Of a stretch of 64,000 nucleotides of DNA, positions 52,342 through 61,201 are shown in pieces (the first letter of the stretch is position 1; each line of letters starts with the position of its first letter). Location of the stretch: contig NC_007643.1 in assembly GCF_000013085.1 (NCBI RefSeq), forward strand, positions 3,812,501 through 3,876,500. The letters run 5' to 3'. A program made the position numbers and the translations under genes. The notes beneath the pieces are model-generated. The model worked only from the letters and a program-made list of their open reading frames with translations. It searched no databases and was not told the DNA's origin. The stretch is from Rhodospirillum rubrum ATCC 11170. GTDB lineage: Bacteria > Pseudomonadota > Alphaproteobacteria > Rhodospirillales > Rhodospirillaceae.

Positions 52342-53267
52342 CCCTTTCGGTGGTTTTCATGGGGACCCCGGCGTTTTCGGTCCCCATTCTTCACGCCTTG
52401 CATAACAACCCCGACCTGACGCTGCGCGCCGTCTATTGCCAGCCGCCGCGCGCCGCCGGACGGGGCAAGAAGCCAAGGCCGACGCCGGTTCACGCCGCAG
52501 CCGAGGCCTTGGGGATCCCCGTTTTCACCCCCGCCCGCTTGCGCGATGCCGCCGACCAGCAAGCCTTCGCCGAACTGGCCGCCGATGTGGCGGTGGTCGC
52601 GGCCTATGGGCTGATCCTGCCCAAGGCGGTGCTCGACGCCCCGCGCCTGGGCTGCGTCAATGTCCATGCCTCGCTGCTGCCGCGCTGGCGGGGCGCAGCA
52701 CCCATCCACCGGGCGATCATGGCCGGCGACCGGGAAACCGGGGTGACCCTGATGCAGATGGACGAGGGGCTTGATACCGGGGCGATGCTGCGCATCGGCC
52801 GCGTCGCCATCACCGAGCAGACCACCACCGCCAGCCTGCACGACACCTTGTCCGCCCTGGGGGCCGAGATGATCGGCCCGGCCCTGCGTGATCTGGCGGC
52901 CGGAACCTTGAGCGGACAAGCCCAGCCGACCGAGGGCGTCACCTATGCCGCCAAGATCGACAAGGCCGAGGCCCGGCTGGAGTGGCGAACCTCCGCCGCC
53001 GTCCTTGATCGCCAGATCCGCGCCCTGTCGCCCTTTCCCGGCGCGTGGTTCGAGCGCGACGGCGAACGGATCAAGGTTCTGATGAGCCGGGTGGAGGAGG
53101 GCGTCCCCGCCGCCCCCCCCGGACAACTGCTTGACAACCAGCTGACGGTAGCCTGCGGCGAAGGGGCGGTCCGCCTGCTGTGCCTGCAACGCCCGGGGCG
53201 CGGCCCTTTGGCCGCCGACGACTTCCTGCGGGGCTATGCCTTTCCCGCCGGCCTATCGCTGACCTAG
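52338..53267 (+). CDS. fmt: Methionyl-tRNA formyltransferase
   Basis: This 309-residue enzyme formylates initiator Met-tRNA using 10-formyl-tetrahydrofolate. The N-terminal domain has [13 protein letters not shown], the catalytic Asn-His-Asp set in [22 protein letters not shown] and [17 protein letters not shown]. The C-terminal tRNA-binding domain has [16 protein letters not shown] and [11 protein letters not shown]. The start GTG overlaps def; truA follows by 3 bp. Confidence 0.96.
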   Translation: MTLSVVFMGTPAFSVPILHALHNNPDLTLRAVYCQPPRAAGRGKKPRPTPVHAAAEALGIPVFTPARLRDAADQQAFAELAADVAVVAAYGLILPKAVLDAPRLGCVNVHASLLPRWRGAAPIHRAIMAGDRETGVTLMQMDEGLDTGAMLRIGRVAITEQTTTASLHDTLSALGAEMIGPALRDLAAGTLSGQAQPTEGVTYAAKIDKAEARLEWRTSAAVLDRQIRALSPFPGAWFERDGERIKVLMSRVEEGVPAAPPGQLLDNQLTVACGEGAVRLLCLQRPGRGPLAADDFLRGYAFPAGLSLT

Positions 53268-53270
53268 GCG

Positions 53271-54107
53271 ATGGTTCGCTATCGCTTGACCGTCGAATAC
53301 GACGGGCGCGGCTATTGCGGCTGGCAGCGCCAGGACAACGGCCCAACCATTCAGCAATCCCTGGAAGAGGCGGCCTTCCGCCTGTGCGGGGTGGCCACCC
53401 GGGTTCACGGCTCGGGCCGCACCGATTCGGGCGTCCATGCCCTGGGGCAGGTCGCCCATCTCGATCTGCCCAGGGCCTATGGCGCGGCGACGGTGATGAA
53501 GGCGCTCAACGCCCATCTGCGGCCCCAGCCGATCGCCGTGATCGATGCCGCGGAAGTGGCCGAGGACTTCCATGCCCGCTTTTCGGCCGAGGAACGCTCC
53601 TATCGCTATCGCATCCTCAACCGCATCGCCCCGCCGACCCTTGACCAGGGACGGGTGTGGTGGGTGGCGCGGCCGATGGAGGCGGCGATCATGGACGAGG
53701 CCGCCCAGGTTCTGGTCGGACGCCACGACTTCAGCAGCTTCCGCGCCGCCGAATGTCAGGCCGACAGTCCGGTCAAAACCCTGAGCGAATTGCGCGTCAC
53801 CCGGGTTGGCGACGAAATCCACGTCTTCGCCCGCGCCCGCTCCTTCCTTCACCATCAAGTTCGCAATATGGTGGGAACCCTGGCCCTGGTCGGCGATGGC
53901 CGGTGGACGGCCGATCGCCTGCGCGCCGCCCTCGAGGCTTGCGACCGCTCGGCCGCCGGCCCCACGGCGCCGCCCGATGGCCTTTATTTCCTGCGCGTGC
54001 GCTTCCCCGGCGAAACGGCGGCCCCGGCGAAGGCTGGTCCTTTGGAAGCAGCCCCCCTGGGAGAAGCCCCCCTGAAAGAAGCCACCCTGAAAGAAGACTG
54101 GCGATGA
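53271..54107 (+). CDS. truA: tRNA pseudouridine synthase TruA
   Basis: This 278-residue enzyme makes pseudouridine at positions 38-40 of tRNAs. The catalytic Asp is in VHGSGRTDSGVHALGQ (about residue 52), and HHQVRNMVGTLALVG follows near residue 205. The last 30 residues form a non-conserved tail of degenerate Pro-Leu-Glu/Lys-Glu-Ala units, suggesting recent slippage expansion. The stop overlaps the next ATG. Confidence 0.95.
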   Translation: MVRYRLTVEYDGRGYCGWQRQDNGPTIQQSLEEAAFRLCGVATRVHGSGRTDSGVHALGQVAHLDLPRAYGAATVMKALNAHLRPQPIAVIDAAEVAEDFHARFSAEERSYRYRILNRIAPPTLDQGRVWWVARPMEAAIMDEAAQVLVGRHDFSSFRAAECQADSPVKTLSELRVTRVGDEIHVFARARSFLHHQVRNMVGTLALVGDGRWTADRLRAALEACDRSAAGPTAPPDGLYFLRVRFPGETAAPAKAGPLEAAPLGEAPLKEATLKEDWR

Positions 54108-54424
54108 CCTGGCTGACCCTGACCGGCGCGATCCTGTTCGAACTGGCCGGGACTACGGCGATGAAGCTCTCGGAGGGCTTCACCCGGCTGCTGCCCTCGG
54201 TGGCGCTGGTGGTCTGCTATGCCATCAGCTTCACCTTGCTAACCCTGACCCTGAAGAAGATGGATGTCTCGATCGCCTATGCGATCTGGTCGGGGGCGGG
54301 CACGGTGCTGATCACGGTAATCGGCATTCTGGTGTTCAAGGAACCCGCGACCTTGCTCAAGGTGCTGTGCATCGCCCTGATCGTCGCCGGGGTGGTCGGC
54401 CTCAACCTGCTGAGCAAGCAGTAA
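54104..54424 (+). CDS. Small multidrug resistance family transporter
   Basis: This 106-residue protein has four membrane helices. The essential Glu is in ILFELAGTTAMKLSEGF (about residue 13), and VSIAYAIWSGAGTVLITVIG and LNLLSKQ complete the SMR pattern. It exports cationic drugs or, in some subgroups, guanidinium or polyamines; the subgroup cannot be set by eye. It overlaps truA by 4 bp and is the last gene of the def-fmt-truA run. Confidence 0.92.
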   Translation: MTWLTLTGAILFELAGTTAMKLSEGFTRLLPSVALVVCYAISFTLLTLTLKKMDVSIAYAIWSGAGTVLITVIGILVFKEPATLLKVLCIALIVAGVVGLNLLSKQ

Positions 54425-54430
54425 AGCCCC

Positions 54431-54472
54431 TCGTCGTCGCACTCCGATCCAGAGGGCTCGGAGGTTTGCTCT
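54431..54472. repeat. Dispersed intergenic repeat, full copy
   Basis: TCGTCGTCGCACTCCGATCC with AGAGGGCTCGGAGGTTTGCT matches 41660-41703. It lies between the converging SMR transporter and metallopeptidase genes. Confidence 0.55.
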
Positions 54473-55268
54473 AGCCGTAGCGGTGCAGGCCGGGGCCGTT
54501 TTGGCGCAGCCATTGGCGCGCGGCCGCCGGATCATCGACCAATTGGCCGACCACCGCCCAAAAGCGCGGGGAATGGTTGAATTCAACCAGATGGGCGACC
54601 TCATGGGCCACCACATAGTCGAGCACGGCTTCCGGGGCGAGGATCAGCCGCCAGGAAAACGACAGGGCGCCGCTTGAGGAACAGCTTCCCCAGCGCGACC
54701 GGGTATCGCGCAAGGTGATGCGCGCCGGCGTCACCCCCAGGTGGCCGGCGTGGCGATGGGCGCGGGCGAGGATTTCCGTGCGGGCGCGGCGCTTCAGCCA
54801 ATCGGTGGTCCGCCGCGCCAGATGATCGGCCTGACCGGACACCCGCAGCGCGCCGTCTTCCACCCACACACCACGCCGCCCCTCGGGCTGGTGGCGGAGC
54901 ACATGGGGCACGCCGAGCAGCGGCACCGTCGCCCCATCGGTGAAGGCGACGCCGGCCGGCTGGCGGGTTCTTTGCGTCCGCACCCAGTCGGATTTATCGG
55001 CGACGAAGCGTTTGAGAACGGCAAGCCCCACATGGGGCGGCGCCACCACCACCACGCCGTCCCTTTGGGGATCAAGACGCAGGGTCAGCCGCTTGGCGCG
55101 CGGGTTGCGGCGCAAGGTGACCGGAAGGCTTTCCCCGTCGATGCACAGCGCGATGACCGGCGCCGTAGGCTTGGCGGCCTTGGCGGAGGCGGCGGGCGAA
55201 GGGGGCGAAAGCGCCTGACGCAGTCGGCCGACCAGCCGCTCCAGGGGGCCGCCCGCCCCTTGCCTCAC
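54471..55268 (-). CDS. YgjP-type zinc metallopeptidase (SprT-like)
   Basis: This 265-residue protein has the motif VVAHEVAHLVEFNHSPRFW (HExxH and third ligand), preceded by RDTRSRWGSCSSSGALSFSWRLILAP, the YgjP/DUF45 signature. The N-terminal half (LTLRLDPQRDGVVVVAPPHV) is also conserved. The GTG start at 55268 overlaps the stop of the upstream gene (GTGA), so I prefer it to a longer frame. Substrates of this family are poorly known. Confidence 0.88.
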   Translation of the reverse strand: MRQGAGGPLERLVGRLRQALSPPSPAASAKAAKPTAPVIALCIDGESLPVTLRRNPRAKRLTLRLDPQRDGVVVVAPPHVGLAVLKRFVADKSDWVRTQRTRQPAGVAFTDGATVPLLGVPHVLRHQPEGRRGVWVEDGALRVSGQADHLARRTTDWLKRRARTEILARAHRHAGHLGVTPARITLRDTRSRWGSCSSSGALSFSWRLILAPEAVLDYVVAHEVAHLVEFNHSPRFWAVVGQLVDDPAAARQWLRQNGPGLHRYG

Positions 55269-55780
55269 AGATCGCCCCACTCGACGATGTAATCCTCGAT
55301 GGGGCCGGCCTCCACTTCCGAAATCGAGCGGCCGCGCGCGCTCATGCCGGCGCGGTGGACGCTTTCCGGGTCGCCGGTTTCCAGCGGATGCCAGGGCGGC
55401 AGCGGTTGGCCGGCGGCGAGCAGGCGATAGGCGCAGGTCTCGGGCATCCACTTCAGCCGGCTGACCAGCTTGGGGATCAGTTTCACGCAATCGGGAACCG
55501 TGTCCCAGCGGGTTTCATAGGACGAACAGCGGCAGCTATGAAGATCAAGCAGCAGGCAGGCGACATTGGTGTGGTGGATGCGGCCGGTGTCCTCCTCCTG
55601 AAGCTTGTGAAGGCAGCACTTGCCGCATCCGTCGCACAGACTCTCCCATTCGGCCTCGGTCATCTCCTTCAGCGTCTTGGTTTCCCAAAACCGCTCCGAG
55701 GCCGGGAGCGACGGGTCAGGCGACAGCGGCGCCGCGGCTGGCACCGCCGCGCTCCGCTTCAAGAATGAACGCACGGACAT
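55265..55780 (-). CDS. YcgN family cysteine-cluster protein
   Basis: This 171-residue protein has WESLCDGCGKCCLHKL at about residue 46, with VACLLLDLHSCRC further on, then WMPETCAYRLLAAGQPLPPWHPLETG, the pattern of YcgN/UPF0260. The cysteines probably bind a metal or iron-sulfur cluster. The start (MSVRSFLKR) lies within the 3' end of phaZ, and its stop overlaps the metallopeptidase start, so the three minus-strand genes phaZ-ycgN-ygjP appear cotranscribed. Confidence 0.87.
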   Translation of the reverse strand: MSVRSFLKRSAAVPAAAPLSPDPSLPASERFWETKTLKEMTEAEWESLCDGCGKCCLHKLQEEDTGRIHHTNVACLLLDLHSCRCSSYETRWDTVPDCVKLIPKLVSRLKWMPETCAYRLLAAGQPLPPWHPLETGDPESVHRAGMSARGRSISEVEAGPIEDYIVEWGDL

Positions 55781-56972
55781 GGGGGAGGATCTCCTCGCGC
55801 CAACGGCGCCCGTTGAAGATGCCATAATGCCCCACCTTGGGCTGAAGGCGATGGTCACGCAAGGCCTGGGGCAGATTGGCGCATAAAGTGTGGGCCGCTG
55901 CGGTCTGGCCCTTGCCGGTGATATCGTCGCGTTCCCCCTCGATGGTCAAGAGCCTGATATCGGTAATCGCCCCCGTATCCACCCGCCGGCCGTTCACCAC
56001 CAGCTTGCCCTCGGCCAATTCGTGGTTCTTGAAGATGCGCTCGACCGTCTCAAGGTAGAATTCCGCCGGCAGATCCATGACCGACAGATATTCGTCGTAG
56101 AAATCCCGATGCTGGTCGGCGCTGTCGCCATCGCCCTCGATCAAATGGGTGAAGTAGTCGAGATGGGCGTTCACATGGCGATCGAAGTTCATCGCCATGA
56201 AGCCCGAAAGCTGCAGAAATCCCGGATAGACCTTACGGCCACGCCCCAGATAGGGGGCGGGAACCGTGTGGATCAGCTTCTTTTCGAACCATGCCATGTC
56301 GTGGCTGTCGGCGAAGCGGTTGACCTCGGTCGGATTGATCCGGGTATCGAGCGGGCCGCCCATCAGCGTCATCGACAGCGGCCGGCAGGCGTCGCCGTCC
56401 TCGGCCATCAGCGCCGCCGTGGTCAGCACCGGCACGCTGGGTTGGCAAACCGCCAACAGGTGGGTATCGGGGCCGAGGAAGGTGAGGAAGGCCCGCAGGT
56501 AGTCGACATAGGTGTCAAAGCCGAAGGCGCCCTCTTCGATCGGCACCTCGCGGGCGTTGATCCAATCGGTGATATAAACATCGTGATCGGGCAGCAAGGC
56601 CTCGACCGTGCCACGCAGCAAGGTGGCGTAATGGCCCGAAAGCGGGGCGACGACAAGCAGGCGGGGCTGTTTGACCGACTCGGGGCAGCCGCGCGTGAAA
56701 TGGACCAGATCGCAGAACGGCAGGTCGTGGACGGTGATCTCCTCGACCCACACCCTTTCGCCGGCCACGACGGTGTGATCGAGACCGAAGCGCGGCTTGC
56801 CATAGCGCCGCGTCACCCGCTCGAAAACGGCCGCCCCGGCGGCGATCGAGCGCCCCATCTTGGTATAAGAGGCCGGCACCCACGGACAGGTGTAAAGGGT
56901 ATGGACCGAGTGTGCGGCCACGCGCCAGGGCATCAGCGCGGCATGCTGGATTTCATGAAGATTATAGAGCAT
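55716..56972 (-). CDS. phaZ: Intracellular polyhydroxyalkanoate depolymerase
   Basis: This 418-residue alpha/beta hydrolase resembles intracellular PHA depolymerases of the PhaZ1 type, which mobilise stored polyhydroxybutyrate. MLYNLHEIQHAALMPWR starts the protein. The nucleophile is the Cys in HLLAVCQPSVPVL (about residue 178), with VVAPLSGHYATLLRGTVEAL before it, LLTIEGERDDITGKGQT (Asp) and KVGHYGIFNGRRWREEI (His). There is no signal peptide, which fits action on granules inside the cell. Its 3' end overlaps ycgN by 65 bp. Confidence 0.9.
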   Translation of the reverse strand: MLYNLHEIQHAALMPWRVAAHSVHTLYTCPWVPASYTKMGRSIAAGAAVFERVTRRYGKPRFGLDHTVVAGERVWVEEITVHDLPFCDLVHFTRGCPESVKQPRLLVVAPLSGHYATLLRGTVEALLPDHDVYITDWINAREVPIEEGAFGFDTYVDYLRAFLTFLGPDTHLLAVCQPSVPVLTTAALMAEDGDACRPLSMTLMGGPLDTRINPTEVNRFADSHDMAWFEKKLIHTVPAPYLGRGRKVYPGFLQLSGFMAMNFDRHVNAHLDYFTHLIEGDGDSADQHRDFYDEYLSVMDLPAEFYLETVERIFKNHELAEGKLVVNGRRVDTGAITDIRLLTIEGERDDITGKGQTAAAHTLCANLPQALRDHRLQPKVGHYGIFNGRRWREEILPHVRAFILEAERGGASRGAAVA

Positions 56973-57190
56973 TCCTCGTCCTTTTCGTTAGCCGCGTTCC
57001 GCGTTTATGATCGTCAAGGGGTCATAAAAATTCGTTCCCAGTCGATACATTGTATGGATATGTTATGGCTTACCCGGTTAAGCGCAAGATCCTTCCATAA
57101 TTTTCCAGGGACTTTCCCTTTAGGGAAACCCGCCGCGGTCACGTCCGAAAACGGCGAGACGGCGCCTTCCGGGTGTTCCACACTGGCGCC

Positions 57191-58651
57191 ATGACCCAAC
57201 ACGATCCGAACCCGCCCAGCGATCCGTCGCTTTGCCACCGCGCCGTCGCCGCCCGCGACAAGCGCTTCGACGGCCGCTTCTTCACCTGCGTGCGCACCAC
57301 CGGCATCTTCTGCCGGCCGATCTGCCCGGCGCGCACCCCGGCCATGGAGAACTGCCTGTTCGTCGCCACCGCCGCCCAGGCCCTGGCCGCCGGCTTCCGC
57401 CCCTGCCTGCGCTGTCGCCCCGAAGCCGCGCCCGGCCTTGGCGGCTGGCTGGGAACGGCGGCCAGCGTCAACCGCGCCCTGGCGCTGATCGGCGAGGGCG
57501 CCCTTGACGAGGGCAGCGTCGCCGCCCTGGCCGAGCGCCTGGGGCTGGGCGAGCGCCATCTGCGCCGCCTGTTCCTTCATCACCTGGGGATCTCGCCCGG
57601 GGCGGTGGCCCAGGCGCAACGACTGCTGTTTGCCAAGACGCTGATCAGCGATACGGCGCTGCCGATGACCGAGATCGCCCTGGCGGCGGGCTATGGCAGC
57701 CTGCGCCGCTTCAATCACGCCCTGCGCACCGCCTATGGCTGCCCACCCACCGCCCTGCGCCGGGCCAAAGGCGCCGCGATCGTCGGCGAGGGCGGGCCGG
57801 TGCTGCGTCTGGCCGCCCGCCAACCCTTCGATTGGCCGGGGCTTTTGGCCTTCTTCCGCCAGCGCGCCGTTCCCGGGTTGGAGCGCGTCGAGGGCGACAC
57901 CTATGTCCGCGCCATCGCCATCGGCGCGGCGCGCGGCGTCGTCACCATTCGCGGGTCGGCCGAGGGGCTGGTCGTCACCCCCTCCCTCGACCGGCCCGAG
58001 GGGCTGGCGGCGCTGGTCGCCCGCCTGCGCCGGGTGTTCGATCTCGATGCCGATATCGGCGCGATCGGCGCCCATCTTGGGGCCGACCCGCTGCTGGCCC
58101 CCCTGGTCGCCGCCCGTCCCGGCCTGCGGGTGCCCGGGGCCTGGGACGGGTTCGAACTGGCGGTGCGGGCGATCCTCGGCCAGCAGGTCAGCGTCGCCGC
58201 CGCCACCACCCTGGCCGGCCGGCTGGTCGGCGCGTTTGGCGAGCCCTTGACCAACGCCCCGCCGGCCGGGCCGTCGCGGCTGTTCCCCACGGCGGCGCGG
58301 CTGGCCGAGGCCGATTTGGGCGGCCTGGGGCTGACCACCGCCCGGGCCAAGGCGATCAGCGGGCTGGCCCGGGCGGTGGTCGAGACCCCGGGCCTTCTTG
58401 ATCCCGGTCCCGATCTTGACTCCGCCGTCGCCCGGCTTTGTCGGCTGCCCGGCATCGGTCCCTGGACCGCCCAGTATATCGCCCTGCGCGCCCTGGGCGA
58501 GGCCGACGCCTTGCCGGTCGGCGATATCGGAGTGCTGCGCGCCCTGGCCGAAGACGGGGTGCGCCCCACCCCGGCCGCCCTGCTGGCCCGCGCCGAAGAC
58601 TGGCGTCCCTGGCGGTCCTATGCCGTTTTACACCTGTGGAGCATGCCCTGA
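57191..58651 (+). CDS. Ada-AlkA fusion: 3-methyladenine DNA glycosylase
   Basis: This 486-residue protein joins three parts. The N-terminal Ada-like zinc domain has RTTGIFCRPICPARTP and ENCLF, then PCLRCRPE (four Cys; the methyl-accepting one is in the FCRP region). An AraC-type helix-turn-helix follows at about 90-185 (LGLGERHLRRLFLHHLGISPG, IALAAGYGSLRRFNHALR). The C-terminal AlkA glycosylase has the helix-hairpin-helix LCRLPGIGPWTAQYIALRALG and the catalytic Asp in LPVGDIG. It should sense alkylation, activate transcription and remove alkylated bases. ogt follows with overlap, forming a repair operon. Confidence 0.92.
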   Translation: MTQHDPNPPSDPSLCHRAVAARDKRFDGRFFTCVRTTGIFCRPICPARTPAMENCLFVATAAQALAAGFRPCLRCRPEAAPGLGGWLGTAASVNRALALIGEGALDEGSVAALAERLGLGERHLRRLFLHHLGISPGAVAQAQRLLFAKTLISDTALPMTEIALAAGYGSLRRFNHALRTAYGCPPTALRRAKGAAIVGEGGPVLRLAARQPFDWPGLLAFFRQRAVPGLERVEGDTYVRAIAIGAARGVVTIRGSAEGLVVTPSLDRPEGLAALVARLRRVFDLDADIGAIGAHLGADPLLAPLVAARPGLRVPGAWDGFELAVRAILGQQVSVAAATTLAGRLVGAFGEPLTNAPPAGPSRLFPTAARLAEADLGGLGLTTARAKAISGLARAVVETPGLLDPGPDLDSAVARLCRLPGIGPWTAQYIALRALGEADALPVGDIGVLRALAEDGVRPTPAALLARAEDWRPWRSYAVLHLWSMP

Positions 58652-59259
58652 TGACACCGCTGTTTATCGATCGCCCCGACAGCCCGCTCGGCCGCTTGCT
58701 GGTGGTCGCCGACGACCAGAGCCTGCGTGGCGTGGATTTCGCCGATAACGAAGCCCGTTTGATGCGTTTGCTCGAGGTTGGCGACGGGGCGGCGCTTATC
58801 CCCAAGGACGATCCTTTGGGGGCGTCCTCGGCTTTGGCGGCCTATTTCGCCGGCGATTTAACCGCCCTTGACGCTTTGCCCGTTCATTACGGCGGCACCC
58901 CCTTCCAGAACCGGGTGTGGAAGGCCCTGCGCACCATCGCCTTTGGCCAAACGCTGAGCTATGCCGCCCTGGCCGAGCGCATCGGCGCGCCCGGGGCCTG
59001 CCGGGCGGTCGGGCGGGCCAATGGCCTCAATCCGCTGTCGCTGGTTTTACCCTGCCACCGGGTAATCGGCGGCTCGGGCGCCCTGACCGGCTATGCCGGC
59101 GGCCTTGCCCGCAAGGCCTGGCTGCTCCGCCACGAGGGGCTGGCGATCGAGGGGTTCAGGCTGGCCCCGGCGCCGCGCTTATCAGATGTAGAAAACTGCC
59201 GGCCACCGATCCCCGGCGCTGGCCGACCGACCCCAGCGCCGTTCCGCCGGCATCCGTAA
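58651..59259 (+). CDS. ogt: Methylated-DNA-protein cysteine methyltransferase
   Basis: This 202-residue protein takes methyl groups from O6-methylguanine onto the Cys in LVLPCHRVIG. FGQTLSYAALAERIGAPGACRAVGRANGLNP is the DNA-binding helix region. The family usually ends near LLRHEG; here about 35 further residues of low conservation run antisense into cobB for 104 bp. The first base of its ATG is the last base of the stop of the Ada-AlkA gene. Confidence 0.95.
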   Translation: MTPLFIDRPDSPLGRLLVVADDQSLRGVDFADNEARLMRLLEVGDGAALIPKDDPLGASSALAAYFAGDLTALDALPVHYGGTPFQNRVWKALRTIAFGQTLSYAALAERIGAPGACRAVGRANGLNPLSLVLPCHRVIGGSGALTGYAGGLARKAWLLRHEGLAIEGFRLAPAPRLSDVENCRPPIPGAGRPTPAPFRRHP

Positions 59260-60538
59260 CGGCGAACAACCGCCCCGCCTCGTCCCCCGCCTCGGCGATG
59301 ATCGAGGCGTAGTGGAATTCATGGGCGGAAAACCCCTCTCCCACCGCCCCCGGCCAGCCCGCCGACAGCTGCCGCGCCCGCCGATAGCCAAGATGGCGGC
59401 GGCGGGCGGCGAAGCTGGTATCGACGGGCAGCAGCCCGGCCATGGCGTGGAGGGTGCCGTCGGCGGCGGTCAGGCCGCGCCCCAGAACCATATAGCCGCC
59501 GCATTCGCCAAAGATCGCCACGCCCCGCCCGGCGGCGGCGCGCAGGCTGGGCAGGAAAGTCCGACCGGCGGCCAGACGCCCGGCATGAAGCTCGGGATAG
59601 CCGCCGGGCAAATGGATGGCGTCGGCGGTGGCGTCGGGGCCCTCGTCGGCCAGGGGCGAGAAAAAAGTGATCTCCGCCCCGGCGTCCCGCCAACCCTGCA
59701 GAACCGCCGGATAGGTGAAGGCGAAGGCGTCGTCGCGGGCCAGGGCGATGCGCTGGCCGGGCGGCGGCAAGGGCCGGGGGGCCGCATCGGTCGGGCCGTT
59801 TTTGAGCGGTTGGGCCAGGGCGATCAGGCGATCAAGGTCGATATGCTCGGTCAGCAGCCGGGCGCTGGCGTCAAGAAAACGCTCCAGGTCGGGATGCTCG
59901 CGGGCCTGGACCAGCCCAAGGTGGCGTTCGGGCAAAGCCAGATCGCCCTGTCGCGGCAGGCCGCCCAGAATACACAGCTCGGGAAGCTCGCTCGCGATGG
60001 CGGCGGTCATCGCCGCCACGTGGCGGGCCGAGCCGACGCGGTTGAGGATGACGCCGCGCACCGCCACGTCGGGGCGATGGCGGACGAAGCCGGCGATCAG
60101 GGCGGCGACGCTGGTCGCCATGCCTTTGACATCGACGATCAGCACCACCGGCCAGCCCAGCAGCCGGGCCAGGGCGGCGGTCGATCCATCGGCGGTGTCG
60201 CACCCGGCCGGCAGGCCCAGCGCGCCGTCGAACAACCCCATCACCCCTTCGGCCAGCAGCAGATCGGCCCCCGTCCCCTGGGCGCGGGCAAGGCCGCGCA
60301 GTAGGGAGGGCGCCATCGCCCAGCTATCAAGATTGACGCAAGGCCGCCCCGAAGCGGCGGCATGGAAGGCGGGGTCGATGTAATCGGGGCCGGTCTTGAT
60401 CCCGGCCACCGCCACGCCGCGCTGGCGCAGGGCGCGCAGGATCGCCAAGGTAAGCACTGTCTTGCCCGATCCCGAAGCCGGGGCCGACAGGATCAGTCCG
60501 GGGGCGATCGGCGGAGGCGCGGCGAAAGGGAGGGTCAT
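59156..60538 (-). CDS. cobB: Cobyrinate a,c-diamide synthase
   Basis: This 460-residue enzyme amidates side chains a and c of cobyrinic acid or hydrogenobyrinic acid in cobalamin synthesis. The N-terminal ATPase part has LILSAPASGSGKTVLTLAIL and KTGPDYIDPAFH. The C-terminal glutamine amidotransferase has LHLPGGYPELHAG and the nucleophile Cys in IFGECGGYMVLG, ending with HEFHYA. Whether it acts in the aerobic or anaerobic branch (CobB or CbiA) cannot be told here. It overlaps the SCO1-like gene by 4 bp. Confidence 0.93.
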   Translation of the reverse strand: MTLPFAAPPPIAPGLILSAPASGSGKTVLTLAILRALRQRGVAVAGIKTGPDYIDPAFHAAASGRPCVNLDSWAMAPSLLRGLARAQGTGADLLLAEGVMGLFDGALGLPAGCDTADGSTAALARLLGWPVVLIVDVKGMATSVAALIAGFVRHRPDVAVRGVILNRVGSARHVAAMTAAIASELPELCILGGLPRQGDLALPERHLGLVQAREHPDLERFLDASARLLTEHIDLDRLIALAQPLKNGPTDAAPRPLPPPGQRIALARDDAFAFTYPAVLQGWRDAGAEITFFSPLADEGPDATADAIHLPGGYPELHAGRLAAGRTFLPSLRAAAGRGVAIFGECGGYMVLGRGLTAADGTLHAMAGLLPVDTSFAARRRHLGYRRARQLSAGWPGAVGEGFSAHEFHYASIIAEAGDEAGRLFAVTDAGGTALGSVGQRRGSVAGSFLHLISAAPGPA

Positions 60539-61167
60539 GAGGGGGTATCGGCCAGGATCTTGCTCAGCCGCGCCGCCATCTCATCGGACGGAGTGCCGTG
60601 GGAGAAATGGGTGATGAAGCGGCCATCGGGCCCCATCAGATAGGTGACCGAGGAGTGATCGACCAGATAGGGCGCGCCGGCCTCTTGCTCGACCTTCTTG
60701 AAATAGACCTTATAGGCCTTGGTGACCGTCGCGATCTGCGCCGGGCTGCCGGTCAGGCCGATCAGCAGCGGGTGAAAGGCCCGGGCGTAATCGCCGATCA
60801 GGGCGGGGGTGTCGCGCTCGGGATCGACCGAGATGAAGATCGGGGCGATGCGGGCCAACTGATCCTCGGGAAGCTGGTCAAGGGCGGCGGCCATTTCGCC
60901 CAGGCTGGTCGGGCAGACATCGGGGCAATAGGTATAGCCGAAATAAATCAGCATGAAGCGCCCGGCAAAAGTGTCGTTGGTAAGCGTCTCGCCCCGGTCA
61001 TCGACCAGGGCGAAGGGACCGCCGATGGCCGCCGCCCTGCCGGTCCCGGTTGGCATCAGGGCGAAGCGGGCGCCGATGGCGACGATGGCGATCACCAGCA
61101 CGGCGAGCAGCGGACCGAAGACCTTCAGGGGTTTGCCGGTCGGGGCGGGAGACGACGACTTGCTCAT
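60535..61167 (-). CDS. SCO1/SenC family copper chaperone
   Basis: This 210-residue protein has an N-terminal membrane anchor (VFGPLLAVLVIAIVAIGARFAL) and a thioredoxin-like periplasmic domain. The copper site is CPDVC in FGYTYCPDVCPTSLGEM, with the His in LVDHSSVTYLM. These proteins deliver copper to oxidases. Together with the neighbouring DsbD-like membrane protein it may serve the cbb3 oxidase or another copper oxidase. It overlaps cobB, so translation is coupled. Confidence 0.93.
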   Translation of the reverse strand: MSKSSSPAPTGKPLKVFGPLLAVLVIAIVAIGARFALMPTGTGRAAAIGGPFALVDDRGETLTNDTFAGRFMLIYFGYTYCPDVCPTSLGEMAAALDQLPEDQLARIAPIFISVDPERDTPALIGDYARAFHPLLIGLTGSPAQIATVTKAYKVYFKKVEQEAGAPYLVDHSSVTYLMGPDGRFITHFSHGTPSDEMAARLSKILADTPS

Positions 61168-61201
61168 GGGACGGCGGGCTCCTGACGAAAAGCGGACGGG
61201 A

